Virus record (IMG/VR): IMGVR_UViG_3300009068_000031
Location: 1 to 64,000 of that record
Length of the DNA: 64,000 nt
Direction: 5' to 3' (one strand)
Source of the DNA: a virus
Translations under genes and position numbers: made by a program
The notes under the pieces: model-generated
Database searches by the model: none
Seen by the model: only the letters and a program-made list of their open reading frames with translations
Told to the model about the DNA's origin: nothing
Part shown: positions 1-8,825 of the stretch, piece by piece
How positions within the stretch are numbered: position 1 is the first letter of the stretch
Layout of the letters: each line of letters opens with the position of its first letter

Positions 1-1434
1 CACACTCAAATCGTTTTTGAATGTGACTGTGTGTGGCAAGCCCAGTGCTGTGAGATAGTGTGTTAATCTGTTGTTTAAGAATGCCAAATTTTGATCTATG
101 ATCTTCTTTCTTATGAAACTGTCCTTGTTGGTCAACAGTTTTAATAAAAATTCTTGATGGTCTTTGAGTGTTTGCAAACGATTCACTTCACTCCAATCCA
201 ATTCTTGCAGTGCTTCTGTGCTCAGCTCTGTGATTTGATCCACATAAGGATTCTGTTCCAATTCTTTGTTTTTCAATGTGGTCTTGTAGGTTTCCAAATA
301 CTGTCTGTGTTCATAGGCCTCTTTGATGGTGTCGTAAAATGTATCAGGACGCTGTGCTTGTGCGCCCAGCAATTTGACTGCTTCTTCTATCACAGCAATT
401 TCATCCACAATGCTCATGTTGTAATTCACAGCATCACCATACTCTTCTTCCAGTTTCAATTGTATTTCACAAAATTTATCGTTGTGCAATTCCTGACCAC
501 ATGCATAACAAGAAGAGTTGTCATGCAAATTATCCAAATCCTGTCCTACTTTTTTGACTGTTTTGTCTGATTGCAACAGTGTTATTTCCAAACTGCTCTT
601 GTCCTTTTGTAATTGTTTTAGTTCATTGTTGAATTTGGTCCATTCTTCCAACTGTTGATGCGACACCAGTTCTTGTTCAATGTTAACTGCTTCCAACTCT
701 GTGATGGACTTTTTAAGTTTTTCAACGTCTAAATTTTTTTGTGTGTTCCAAATTTTTTCTTTGTTGCTCAATGAATTGATGGTCTCTTTGATCTTCTCAT
801 TGCTCATCTTTAAACCTTCCAAACGAGCATTCTCCATGGCTGTGTCTTCTTTGCTGACTCTGATCTTGTCTTTGAGCAATTCTGCTTTCTCGCTCAGCAG
901 TGTGATGCCCAACAATTGTTCAATGATATCTTTCTGATCACTGGCACTCATGCTTAAAAACGGTTCAGTGTAAGTGTTCAATGCCAATATGTGTTTGAAC
1001 ATGGAATGTGATAATCCCAACATGTGATTGATAGCAGCCTGTGTCATACGACTGTCTCCTTGGCTCTCATCAGTGATCTCTTGTTCACTGTCATTGATAA
1101 AGTATCTCAGTGTATTAGGACGTCTGCCCCTTTCAATACGATATTTTATACCATCTTTCTCAAAAGTTAATGTGACCAACATGTTTTTGTTGTTGGTCTT
1201 GTTGACTAAATTTTCTCTGCGTATTTTTGTGAGTGCTTCTCCAAACAAACCATAACTCAATGCATTGATCAATGTGGTTTTACCGGTGCCGTTTCTGCTG
1301 CCAGCATCATCTCCACCTTGATCCAAATTCTCTCCCAACACCAGTGTGAGTCTTTGATTGTCAAAATCCACTCCTTGGGTTTGATTGCCCACACTCATGA
1401 AATTTTTAACTGTTAGACTCTTAATTTTTATCAT
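1..1434 (-). CDS. 46: Recombination endonuclease subunit gp46 (SbcC/Rad50-like), N-terminal part
   Basis: This is the ATPase subunit of the T4-type gp46/gp47 nuclease, which processes DNA ends for recombination-dependent replication. The frame is open from the ATG at 1434 to the window edge (478 codons), so the C-terminal half is missing. Reading the minus strand gives an N-terminal ABC-ATPase lobe with Walker A GSRNGTGKTT near residues 46-55. A long charged coiled-coil-like stretch follows, and then the motif CYACG, one half of the Rad50-type zinc hook (CxxC). The start codon overlaps the gp47 stop (ATGA), so the two subunits are translationally coupled. The identification rests on family motifs and the adjacent gp47, and is firm. 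Confidence 0.93.
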   Translation of the reverse strand, partial: MIKIKSLTVKNFMSVGNQTQGVDFDNQRLTLVLGENLDQGGDDAGSRNGTGKTTLINALSYGLFGEALTKIRRENLVNKTNNKNMLVTLTFEKDGIKYRIERGRRPNTLRYFINDSEQEITDESQGDSRMTQAAINHMLGLSHSMFKHILALNTYTEPFLSMSASDQKDIIEQLLGITLLSEKAELLKDKIRVSKEDTAMENARLEGLKMSNEKIKETINSLSNKEKIWNTQKNLDVEKLKKSITELEAVNIEQELVSHQQLEEWTKFNNELKQLQKDKSSLEITLLQSDKTVKKVGQDLDNLHDNSSCYACGQELHNDKFCEIQLKLEEEYGDAVNYNMSIVDEIAVIEEAVKLLGAQAQRPDTFYDTIKEAYEHRQYLETYKTTLKNKELEQNPYVDQITELSTEALQELDWSEVNRLQTLKDHQEFLLKLLTNKDSFIRKKIIDQNLAFLNNRLTHYLTALGLPHTVTFKNDLSV

Positions 1435-2438
1435 TGTAGATCTCTGTAAATTTCCAGCAGTGTATTTTTGTTGTAACTGTCTGATTCTATGGCATTGATT
1501 TCTTTGCTGACTATTTCATCCACAGATTCAAAACGAGTAATGTCCAATGTGCTGGTCATTTCATCGTCTTTTTTGCCTGGAATTAATACAATCTCTCTGC
1601 AGTTGTAATCTTTTATAAAAGTTTCTTTGATAAAGCTGGCTTCTTCATAGCTAATGTCTATGTCCAGTGTAACTTGCAAATGCATTTTGGGTTTGATAAT
1701 ATTTTTGGCATCATTCAATAGCTCGCCCAGATTAACTTTTAGATATCTGGGACAATTGAACCAGTTGATATATCTGGGAGTGCCACCATGTTCCATAATC
1801 ATCATGCCTCGTTGATCATCATTCACGTCAGCATAGTTGTGTGGCATGGGATTGCCTATGTAATGTATATTTTTTGCTGTTTGACGTTTGTGAAAATGTC
1901 CTGTGAACACATATTCTTGACTCACAAAGTCTCCAGTCTGTATCAATCCAGTGTCTGGCATCTCTATCATGGCATTCATTAAGAAGTGTGGCAATTCAAA
2001 ATGACCAAACATGTATCTACTTTTGATTTTTTTAATTTGTTTGTATTCATCACCCACCAACCAAGGCACCAAAGTAACATCATCTATGGTGGTGGTCTCT
2101 GTGACCACAGTGATGCCTGGAATAAATCTAGCAAACTCCACTGAATGAATATCTCGTTTGTCTTTGTAATATAAATCGTGATTACCAGGAAAGAAATAAA
2201 ACTTTTCAAATGCTTTGCCCAGTTTTTCCAAACATTTGATAGAAACATCCATGGTCATCAAGTTTAATGAATTTCTATTGTGATGCCAATCGCCACAGAA
2301 TATGCCTGTTTCGCAATTGTTTTGTTTGGCTTGATCAATAAACCAATCCACAAATTCTTCACAGTCTTGATTGTGTATCACACTGTTGCTTTTTAAACCA
2401 AAGTGTATGTCAGTGAACACTGCTGCTTTTTTAAACAT
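1431..2438 (-). CDS. 47: Recombination endonuclease subunit gp47 (SbcD/Mre11-like)
   Basis: This is the nuclease partner of gp46. The 335-residue protein carries the calcineurin-like phosphoesterase metal motifs in order: DIH (D10, H12), GDWHHN (about 48-53), GNHD (84-87) and GHFH in the middle of the protein. These ligands bind two Mn/Mg ions in Mre11 enzymes. The length matches T4 gp47 (about 339 residues). An AAAGGA ribosome site lies just before the ATG, and a sigma70-like promoter (2463-2491) sits in the gap after gp55. The 3' end overlaps the gp46 start by 4 bp. The complex acts on DNA in the host cytoplasm. Confidence 0.95.
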   Translation of the reverse strand: MFKKAAVFTDIHFGLKSNSVIHNQDCEEFVDWFIDQAKQNNCETGIFCGDWHHNRNSLNLMTMDVSIKCLEKLGKAFEKFYFFPGNHDLYYKDKRDIHSVEFARFIPGITVVTETTTIDDVTLVPWLVGDEYKQIKKIKSRYMFGHFELPHFLMNAMIEMPDTGLIQTGDFVSQEYVFTGHFHKRQTAKNIHYIGNPMPHNYADVNDDQRGMMIMEHGGTPRYINWFNCPRYLKVNLGELLNDAKNIIKPKMHLQVTLDIDISYEEASFIKETFIKDYNCREIVLIPGKKDDEMTSTLDITRFESVDEIVSKEINAIESDSYNKNTLLEIYRDLQ

Positions 2439-2462
2439 TCAAATATCTTCCTTTAAATTGAT

Positions 2463-2491
2463 ATTGTAAGGCAAAAACCAAAATAAGTCAA
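2463..2491 (-). promoter_or_regulatory. Sigma70-like promoter for gp47-gp46
   Basis: On the minus strand, TTGACT (2486-2491) and TACAAT (2463-2468) are separated by 17 bp. The gp47 ATG is 25 nt downstream with an AAAGGA ribosome site between. It looks like a host-polymerase (early or middle) promoter that lets the recombination genes be transcribed separately from gp55. Confidence 0.6.
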
Positions 2492-2495
2492 TCTT

Positions 2496-3320
2496 TTAGG
2501 ATTTCTTTTTAAATTCTCTATCAATGGCTTTGTCGTATGACTCTTTGTTCTGTCTGGTAAAACTAGGCATCATATCATTCATTTCCATAATATCATCTCT
2601 GATATTTTGATTTCTTTTTTCAATGTTGATGATTCTCACAAAAGAATTGGTCACTGCTGCTGTGTAGTAAGCAAATGGATTGTTGGACTTTGATTCATCA
2701 AATTGCAATCCAATCTGAGTCAGCTGCAGTATGGCCTGTCCTTGCATCTCGTCATTGTAGGTGTAACCTCTCACATTGCCTCGGGTGGCATAACGTTCAC
2801 ACAGTTTCATCCACATCATGGCCAACTTGGCAGTGGGTTTACCACTTACTTTAGTAAACTTGCCATTGTGCAAGCCACCTTCCCAATGACTTTTGCCCAC
2901 ACATGAAAGATTGTCTTTGCTGTCAAACTTCCAGTGTTGGAAGGCAGGAAAGTTTACTTTAACTTTGGAGTCTGCTGAACTCTTGGGATTTTTTTTGCGT
3001 CCAGGTTCATTGGGTATGTGATCATAGGTCATCACTCTGAACACCAAATCTTCCTTTTGAATTTTTTTATAGTCCACTTCACATTCAGACAGTTTCACTT
3101 TGGGATCCACTGCTTTGCGTCTTTCAAATTCTTCCACTGATAGTCTTTTGGCTCTGACTCTTTTGGCTTCGGCAATGGTTCTCACATTGATCTTTTCCAA
3201 TGAGGATACAATAGCATCATATCTGTGATGTTCATCTTTGAGGTAACTGCAATAGCTGTTCTTGGATTTGTGTATTTCTTCCAACAGATCTTTGTTGTTG
3301 AGGTAGTTGATTTTTTTCAT
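2496..3320 (-). CDS. 55: Late-transcription sigma factor (gp55-like)
   Basis: This is a phage sigma factor that directs host RNA polymerase to T4-type late promoters. The 274-residue protein is longer than T4 gp55 (185). Its recognisable part is C-terminal (about residues 170-260), where the segments NNPFAYYTAAVTNSFVRII and IEKRNQNIRDDIMEMN resemble sigma region 2 as found in gp55 proteins of marine T4-like phages. The basic N-terminal 150 residues are less typical. The start is supported by AAGGA upstream and by a TTGACA-17-TATACT promoter. The many (A/G/T)ATAAATA elements in this window are the expected targets of this protein. T4 late transcription also needs gp33 and gp45, not seen here. 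Confidence 0.85.
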   Translation of the reverse strand: MKKINYLNNKDLLEEIHKSKNSYCSYLKDEHHRYDAIVSSLEKINVRTIAEAKRVRAKRLSVEEFERRKAVDPKVKLSECEVDYKKIQKEDLVFRVMTYDHIPNEPGRKKNPKSSADSKVKVNFPAFQHWKFDSKDNLSCVGKSHWEGGLHNGKFTKVSGKPTAKLAMMWMKLCERYATRGNVRGYTYNDEMQGQAILQLTQIGLQFDESKSNNPFAYYTAAVTNSFVRIINIEKRNQNIRDDIMEMNDMMPSFTRQNKESYDKAIDREFKKKS

Positions 3321-3344
3321 CGAATTCCTTTATAATTAGCCTTC

Positions 3345-3373
3345 AGTATAAACTACCCAGTTAATTTTGTCAA
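3345..3373 (-). promoter_or_regulatory. Sigma70-like promoter for the gp55 gene
   Basis: On the minus strand, TTGACA (3368-3373) and TATACT (3345-3350) flank a 17-bp spacer. This is a near-consensus host-type promoter 25 bp before the gp55 ATG. Its -35 box overlaps the first bases of the plus-strand late promoter at 3371-3380. Confidence 0.7.
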
Positions 3374-3380
3374 TAAATAC
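3371..3380 (+). promoter_or_regulatory. T4-type late promoter for the baseplate operon
   Basis: CAATAAATAC contains AATAAATA, one base off the T4 late consensus TATAAATA. With the T4 geometry the transcript would begin near 3385, leaving a 14-nt leader that carries AAAAGG before the ATG at 3399. It heads the plus-strand structural block. Confidence 0.7.
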
Positions 3381-3398
3381 TTGAGAAAAGGTAACCAT

Positions 3399-4247
3399 AT
3401 GCCAATAGACAGAAACGACAACATAGATCCAGCACTAGCAGTGAACAATTTTTTGGGTGGAGTGGGCAGCACTGCAGCCAACATAGCTGGAAAAGCGGCT
3501 GCTTCAGTGCAGGCTTTCACCAATCCTGCCAATCTTGTGTCAAACATCAGATCTAAATTTTTACCAAAAGATGGCATTGCAGGAACCAAAACACTCACTC
3601 AGGCCACCACAGCCACCAAACCTGGAGAAAAAGATTGGAGAGTAAAATTAAGTTTGCCTTCACACTTTGTGGGAGAAGCCATGGCACCTTTGACAAAAAC
3701 CGGAGGTTTGTGTTTTCCCTACACACCTTCCATCATTGTGAGTCACAACGCATCCTACACGCCTATTAATCCTGTACACACAAATTATACCATGAACGCT
3801 TACAACAACAGTACAGTGGATCAGATCACAATCAATGCTGATTTTTTTGTGCAGAATGCTTTGGAAGCCAGATACTGGGTGGCAGCTGTTCATTATTTGC
3901 GATCAGTGACCAAAATGAAATATGGTGAATCAAGTTCAGATGCTGGATCACCACCACCAGTGGTTTTATTGAATGGCTATGGAGATTTTGTTTTTAAAAA
4001 TATTCCAGTGATTGTGACTCAGTTTCAATTTGATCTACCTCAGGATGTGGATTATATCAGTTGCACTTTGGAAGTGCCTGAGTTGGAAGGTCAAACAGAA
4101 CAATACAACACAGCAGCATGGGCACCCACACAAAGTTTGTTGACAGTGACAGTGCAGCCTCAATATTCAAGATCTACCATTTCACAATTCAACATGGATA
4201 GTTTTATAAATGGAGAATATATCAAAAAATCTGGAGGATTTATCTAA
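3399..4247 (+). CDS. 48: Baseplate tail-tube cap protein (gp48/gp54 family, probably gp48)
   Basis: This is a structural protein at the junction of baseplate and tail tube, from which the tube polymerises. The 282-residue protein has a variable N-terminus and a conserved core (NGYGDFVFKNIPVIVTQF, then PQDVDYI). The C-terminal part (WAPTQSLLTVTVQPQYSR, ending GGFI) resembles gp48 of T4-like marine phages. gp48 and gp54 are related, so the exact name is less certain than the family. The ATG at 3399 is preferred over an upstream TTG at 3381 because AAAAGG lies 8 nt before it and the TTG precedes the predicted transcription start. The stop overlaps the next ATG (TAATG). Confidence 0.72.
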   Translation: MPIDRNDNIDPALAVNNFLGGVGSTAANIAGKAAASVQAFTNPANLVSNIRSKFLPKDGIAGTKTLTQATTATKPGEKDWRVKLSLPSHFVGEAMAPLTKTGGLCFPYTPSIIVSHNASYTPINPVHTNYTMNAYNNSTVDQITINADFFVQNALEARYWVAAVHYLRSVTKMKYGESSSDAGSPPPVVLLNGYGDFVFKNIPVIVTQFQFDLPQDVDYISCTLEVPELEGQTEQYNTAAWAPTQSLLTVTVQPQYSRSTISQFNMDSFINGEYIKKSGGFI

Positions 4248-4549
4248 TGGCCACATACAGCATTATGAGTCCTTGGCACAACACAGAAACTGTCAATGAA
4301 CAATATTTAGGATTGTTAAGCATCAGACCTGTGCCCGAAACCAGCGACGATGTTCTATACACAGTGGAAGTTCAATACACTCACAGACCAGATCTATTGG
4401 CCTATGACTTGTATGGATCCACAAAACTTTGGTGGGTATTCTCACAAAGAAATCCTGAAGCATTGAAAGATCCCATCTATGATTTGGTGGCTGATTTAAA
4501 AATTTATCTACCTCAAGGTCCTAAATTAAGATCACTATTAGGATTATAA
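4247..4549 (+). CDS. 53: Baseplate wedge protein gp53-like
   Basis: A 100-residue protein containing RPDLLAYDLYGSTKLWWVF followed by DPIYDLVADLKIYLP. This pattern is characteristic of the short gp53-type/LysM-like baseplate wedge proteins of marine myoviruses. T4 gp53 is longer (196), so this is a compact version. In T4, gp53 joins wedges around the hub at the inner baseplate. It is coupled to the preceding gene by TAATG, and the next ATG begins 2 nt after its stop. The context between a gp48-type and a hub-type protein supports the call. Confidence 0.75.
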   Translation: MATYSIMSPWHNTETVNEQYLGLLSIRPVPETSDDVLYTVEVQYTHRPDLLAYDLYGSTKLWWVFSQRNPEALKDPIYDLVADLKIYLPQGPKLRSLLGL

Positions 4550-4550
4550 A

Positions 4551-6785
4551 ATGTCCATTATAAAAAATAATGACAACATCTCAGTACAATTCAAAGATGC
4601 TGGCGGTAACACCATTCAAAACTTCAACGGAAGAAAAACATACAAGGAACAAAGAGATGAAGATGGCGGCACTTACTATGTGGCTGCAGAGACCAGTCCC
4701 AATGTTCAAAAAAATGTATTGCACAAATTCAGCAGTTTCAACACAATTTTCACACTGAGTTGTTTGACTGTGGATGAAATCAACAATCCCTACAGTTTAA
4801 GAATCAAAACTCCTGAAAAAGTTATATTGCGAAACGGTGGATCCAGCGCAAGTAAATTTCCCACTCAATATGATAAGCCATTGGATGGCAGCAATTCAGG
4901 CACAGCTGCCAGAGAATTTTTCATCACAGATGTGGATATAAACACAGTGATATCACCCAATCCAAAAACCAAACACACCAATGCTTACAAAATAAATTTT
5001 ACTGTGATAGAACCCTACAGTTTGGGCACATTCATAGAAACTTTAAGAACTGTGGCAGCTTCTTGCGGTCACAAAAATCATACCACTGCTCCTTATTGTT
5101 TGATGATGGAATTCAAAGGGTATGATGAAACAGGCAAAATTTATAATGTGGAAGGATCCAAAAGAATAATACCTATCAAAATTGTTCAAATAGATTTTGA
5201 AGCCAACCAAGCAGGATCCACCTATGCTTGTCAAGCCACTGCATGGAATGAATTTGCTTTGGATGGAGTTATACAGTCCATCAACACAGATATCACACTG
5301 AAAGGCAGCACAGTGCAAGAAATGTTGCAGGTAAGTTTGCAAGATCAACTGAATCAAATCAAAGATAAAAGCAATCAAGACAAAGACCAAAGAAAACACA
5401 AAATAGATGATTACATTATAAATTTTCCCACACCAGAAGCATTGCAAAACAGACAAAACACAATCACACCCAGCAGTGATGCAGCAACAGCAGGCAAAAT
5501 CACACCTAATGAACAACGCAAAGTATTAGTGGGCACCAACACAGATGTTAACAGCACTCCCAAAGGACTGTCTTACAAACAAAACAAAGACTCATTGAAT
5601 GCCATAGGCGGAGTCAAACTTTTAGTCAGTTCTTCACAAGTGGAAAATGTGGCTCAAAATCTTGGATATGACAAAAACAGCAAAGTTATAGACACTGCTC
5701 AAATAGGCAAAGATTTAAACCTTAGAAAATTAAGTTTCAAACAAGGCAGCAATATTGAAAATATTATAACCACAGTGATAACTTTCAGCGAATATGCTGC
5801 TAAATCTTTGAACGACAACAGTGGAACATTTAAAAAATGGTTTAGAATATCTACCAGAACTTTCATAATCAAAGACGACGACATCATGCAAAAGTATGGA
5901 AGAAATCCTTATCTTTTTGTGTATGATGTGATACCTTATGATGTGCATGAATCATCATTTGCCAAACCCAATGTAAAAACAGAAACCAAAGATATAGAAT
6001 CACAGATTGTGAAAGAATATGATTATCTTTACACAGGAAAAAATCTTGATGTATTGGATTTTCAACTGAAATACAATTTTGCTTTTCTTGCAATATTACC
6101 CTCAGATCAAGCCAAATCCAAAAGTAGACCAGATGACAAAGACAGAGATTCCAAAGATGGCAACAATAGTTCGGACAGCACACCAGGAGACACAGCAGAT
6201 TCAAACACCGGATCGGGCACATCTTCCATGGGAGTGGTGCGTAGACAATTCAATCTATATGAAGCTATCAGCGGTTTGTCAGATGAACAAAGATTGGCTT
6301 TGGAATTCAATGAAGCAATCATACACAGCAATGCAGATTTAATCACAGTGAATTTGACCATTCTGGGTGATCCTTATTACATAGCAGACAGCGGTATGGG
6401 CAATTACTATGCATCCATCAAACCCGATGCCAATGGCAAACCATCTAAATTTATAAACAAAGATGGAGCCATGGAAGGCACTTATTCAGGAGTTTATATT
6501 GCTATTAATTTTAGAACGCCCATTGATTATGGCAGCAATGGTGAAACCATGTTTAGAGACACTGCTCAGCAAGCAGAAAGATTCATACCAGTGCCTGCTT
6601 TCAGTGGTATATATAAAGTGAACATGGTCAATAATATTTTTCAAGGTGCTGTGTTCAAACAAGAATTGCAGTGCATAAGATTACAAAATCAAGAAGTTAA
6701 GAAAAAACCAGAAAAAGACAACAAAGCATTGGGACCAGCAACTGATTTTGGAAAAGAATCTGATGGATTTACTCCAGAGTTTTAA
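4551..6785 (+). CDS. Probable baseplate hub protein (gp27-position protein of marine T4-like phages)
   Basis: A 744-residue structural protein. Residues about 165-230 contain PYCLMMEFKGYD, RIIPIKIVQIDFEA and STYACQATAWNE, a pattern I associate with the large hub-type protein of cyanophage and pelagiphage baseplates. T4 gp27 is only 391 residues, so this is not a simple orthologue by length. Residues about 525-560 form a Lys/Asp/Ser-rich linker (KSRPDDKDRDSKDGNNSSD), and a conserved C-terminal domain (FRTPIDYGSNGETMF) follows. The gene lies directly before the gp5-like gene, where the hub partner of the spike is expected. The role as the ring that holds the spike is inferred from position. Confidence 0.55.
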   Translation: MSIIKNNDNISVQFKDAGGNTIQNFNGRKTYKEQRDEDGGTYYVAAETSPNVQKNVLHKFSSFNTIFTLSCLTVDEINNPYSLRIKTPEKVILRNGGSSASKFPTQYDKPLDGSNSGTAAREFFITDVDINTVISPNPKTKHTNAYKINFTVIEPYSLGTFIETLRTVAASCGHKNHTTAPYCLMMEFKGYDETGKIYNVEGSKRIIPIKIVQIDFEANQAGSTYACQATAWNEFALDGVIQSINTDITLKGSTVQEMLQVSLQDQLNQIKDKSNQDKDQRKHKIDDYIINFPTPEALQNRQNTITPSSDAATAGKITPNEQRKVLVGTNTDVNSTPKGLSYKQNKDSLNAIGGVKLLVSSSQVENVAQNLGYDKNSKVIDTAQIGKDLNLRKLSFKQGSNIENIITTVITFSEYAAKSLNDNSGTFKKWFRISTRTFIIKDDDIMQKYGRNPYLFVYDVIPYDVHESSFAKPNVKTETKDIESQIVKEYDYLYTGKNLDVLDFQLKYNFAFLAILPSDQAKSKSRPDDKDRDSKDGNNSSDSTPGDTADSNTGSGTSSMGVVRRQFNLYEAISGLSDEQRLALEFNEAIIHSNADLITVNLTILGDPYYIADSGMGNYYASIKPDANGKPSKFINKDGAMEGTYSGVYIAINFRTPIDYGSNGETMFRDTAQQAERFIPVPAFSGIYKVNMVNNIFQGAVFKQELQCIRLQNQEVKKKPEKDNKALGPATDFGKESDGFTPEF

Positions 6786-6809
6786 AATTTATGAATACAC
6801 AGGAGCATA

Positions 6810-8309
6810 ATGTTTAGAGGTACACAAAAAAGAGATTCAACCAGAGACCAAATGGTCAAAGATCCTGGCCCATATGAAGCCATAGTGACCAGTCATCTGG
6901 ACACCAAATATTCCGGCACGCTGGAAGTGGAACTGCTCAAAGCCAGTGTGAGTGGCAATGATCCTTTTGAAGTGGGACAAAGAGTGAATGTGAAATACTG
7001 CAGTCCTTTCTATGGTATCACTTCCTATGATGGAGTCACAATGAATCGTGGCTATCAAGACAGCCAACAAAGTTATGGTATGTGGTTTGTGCCACCTGAT
7101 GTGGGCGTTAAAGTGTTGGTGATATTTGTAGAAGGCAACATCAACAAGGGCTATTGGTTTGGTTGTGTGCAGGCAGAAAATCAAAATTTTATGCTGCCAG
7201 ATGGTAGAGCTGCAACTTCATTCACTGATGTCAACGATGATCCAACATTACGAGGAAAAAAATTACCTGTGGGAGAATACAATAAAAAATTAATTGACAA
7301 CACTAGAAATTTAACTGACAGTACTAAAAACTTAAAACCCATCAACCAACGATTTGTGGACATACTGAACAGTCAAGGATTATTGGAAGATGAAATCAGA
7401 GGAATAACCACCAGCAGTGCCAGACGAGAAGTGCCCAGCAGTGTGTTTGGTATCAGCACTCCAGGACCTGTGGACAAACAGGGCAATGCCCGAGGCAAAG
7501 GCGGTAGATATTATTCTAGATTGGGCGGCAGCAGTTTTGTGATGGATGACGGTGACGATAAATTTTTGCGCAAAACATCTGCAGCTGAAGGTCCTTCAGA
7601 ATATGTGAGCAGAGAGTTGTTTGAGTTGGAAGGCGATGAAACCATACCTCACAATGAACTGGTGCGTATCAGAACCAGAACAGGTCATCAAATATTGCTG
7701 CACAATTCAGAAGATTTGATCTACATTGGCAACTCAAAAGGCACCACTTGGGTGGAATTAACAGCCAATGGCAAAATAGATGTGTATGCCAAAGACAGCA
7801 TCAGTTTTCACACAGAAACAGATTTTAATTTTAAAGCAGACAGAGATGTGAACATTGAAGCAGGTCGCAATGTGAATATTAAAGCATTAAACAATGTGCA
7901 AATGGAAAGCAATCAAAATTTAAATCTAGTGATAGGTGCTGATGGGTTTATAACCACAGGATCCAATTTAAATGTGAACAGTGCCAACAATTATTTCACG
8001 TCTACCAGTGAAACTCATATTAAAAGTGATGTTCAATACAGTTCAGGATCAAAAGCATATTCAAATTTTCCAACAGGAGGAACAGCCGATGCCACTGCAG
8101 CAGGCAGTGCTTCTATTTTGAATACATTCACTAATCCAGGAGAAAATTCAGAAAACATAATGAAACGTGTGCCACAACATGAACCTTGGCCACAGCATGA
8201 AAACTTAAATCCCAACAATGTTAGTAATGATTTAACAGACAGAGAAAATCCTAACAACATCATCGATTCCTCTTTAACTCAAATAAAGGACACTTTTACA
8301 AAAAATTAA
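6810..8309 (+). CDS. 5: Baseplate central spike protein gp5-like, without lysozyme domain
   Basis: A 499-residue protein. Residues about 14-125 form an OB-fold like the gp5/VgrG N-terminal domain (TKYSGTLEVELL, PPDVGVKVLVIFVEG, GYWFGCV). The C-terminal part has VxVxx-type repeats at about 323-395 (GKIDVYAKDSISFHT, RDVNIEAGRNVNIKA), expected to form the trimeric beta-helix needle. The T4 lysozyme domain that normally sits between these parts is absent; a charged linker replaces it, as in many cyanophage gp5 proteins. AGGAG lies 4 nt before the ATG. The protein should form the membrane-piercing tip of the tail. Confidence 0.85.
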   Translation: MFRGTQKRDSTRDQMVKDPGPYEAIVTSHLDTKYSGTLEVELLKASVSGNDPFEVGQRVNVKYCSPFYGITSYDGVTMNRGYQDSQQSYGMWFVPPDVGVKVLVIFVEGNINKGYWFGCVQAENQNFMLPDGRAATSFTDVNDDPTLRGKKLPVGEYNKKLIDNTRNLTDSTKNLKPINQRFVDILNSQGLLEDEIRGITTSSARREVPSSVFGISTPGPVDKQGNARGKGGRYYSRLGGSSFVMDDGDDKFLRKTSAAEGPSEYVSRELFELEGDETIPHNELVRIRTRTGHQILLHNSEDLIYIGNSKGTTWVELTANGKIDVYAKDSISFHTETDFNFKADRDVNIEAGRNVNIKALNNVQMESNQNLNLVIGADGFITTGSNLNVNSANNYFTSTSETHIKSDVQYSSGSKAYSNFPTGGTADATAAGSASILNTFTNPGENSENIMKRVPQHEPWPQHENLNPNNVSNDLTDRENPNNIIDSSLTQIKDTFTKN

Positions 8310-8311
8310 CG

Positions 8312-8319
8312 AATAAATA
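8312..8319 (+). promoter_or_regulatory. Late-promoter-like element abutting the gp25 start
   Basis: AATAAATA ends 5 nt before the ATG at 8325, and no Shine-Dalgarno sequence is present. With T4 spacing the transcript would begin exactly at the A of the ATG, giving a leaderless message. It could instead be chance in AT-rich DNA. Confidence 0.45.
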
Positions 8320-8324
8320 TTCAT

Positions 8325-8771
8325 ATGAGCACCAAAGAGAAAAAATTATACAAAGACATCACAGTACGAGCCAACAAAACACCCTCGGCACCTGTGGGAC
8401 CTAGAGCCTACAGAGGTGTCAGCACAGTGAATCCTGATGCCAACAGTTTTAATCTGTATGACATAGCACTGATCAAACAGGATTTGTTGAATCATTTTCA
8501 CATCCGTCAGGGAGAAAAATTAGAAAATCCTGAATTTGGTACAATTATATGGGACGCACTGTTTGAACCACTGACAGAAGACATGAAGCAAGCCATCATA
8601 CAAAATGTCACAGAAATTGTCAATTATGACCCTAGAGTGCAGGTCAATTCAGTCACAGTGGACACTTATGAGAGTGGAATTCAAATAGAATGTGATCTTA
8701 CCTATCTTCCCTACAATATTTCTGAAAACATGCGTCTAAAGTTTGATGAAAACAACGGTTTAATCAACTAG
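8325..8771 (+). CDS. 25: Baseplate wedge subunit gp25-like
   Basis: A 148-residue protein, close to T4 gp25 (132). It shows the gp25/IraD-like fold signature: RQGEKLENPEFGTIIWDALF, then DMKQAIIQNVTEIVNYDPRV and a terminal beta-rich part. In contractile injection systems gp25 links the gp6 ring to the sheath initiator and is one of the most conserved wedge parts. The gene lies between gp5-like and gp6-like genes, as expected. No ribosome site precedes the ATG, and a late-promoter-like AATAAATA immediately upstream suggests leaderless expression. Confidence 0.9.
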   Translation: MSTKEKKLYKDITVRANKTPSAPVGPRAYRGVSTVNPDANSFNLYDIALIKQDLLNHFHIRQGEKLENPEFGTIIWDALFEPLTEDMKQAIIQNVTEIVNYDPRVQVNSVTVDTYESGIQIECDLTYLPYNISENMRLKFDENNGLIN

Positions 8772-8797
8772 AATTAACTGAGCATTTAATCAAACAT

Positions 8798-8805
8798 AAT
8801 AAATA
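8798..8805 (+). promoter_or_regulatory. T4-type late promoter for the gp6-like gene
   Basis: AATAAATA in the 54-nt gap after the gp25-like gene. The predicted start near 8811 leaves a 15-nt leader before the ATG at 8826. Only a weak GAG lies at a ribosome-site position. Confidence 0.6.
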
Positions 8806-8825
8806 AGTTTAACCAATGAGAACTT

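Noticed and set aside
3381-3398. Upstream TTG start for the tube-cap gene
   Set aside because: It precedes the predicted late transcript start near 3385 and has no ribosome site, whereas the ATG at 3399 has AAAAGG at good spacing.
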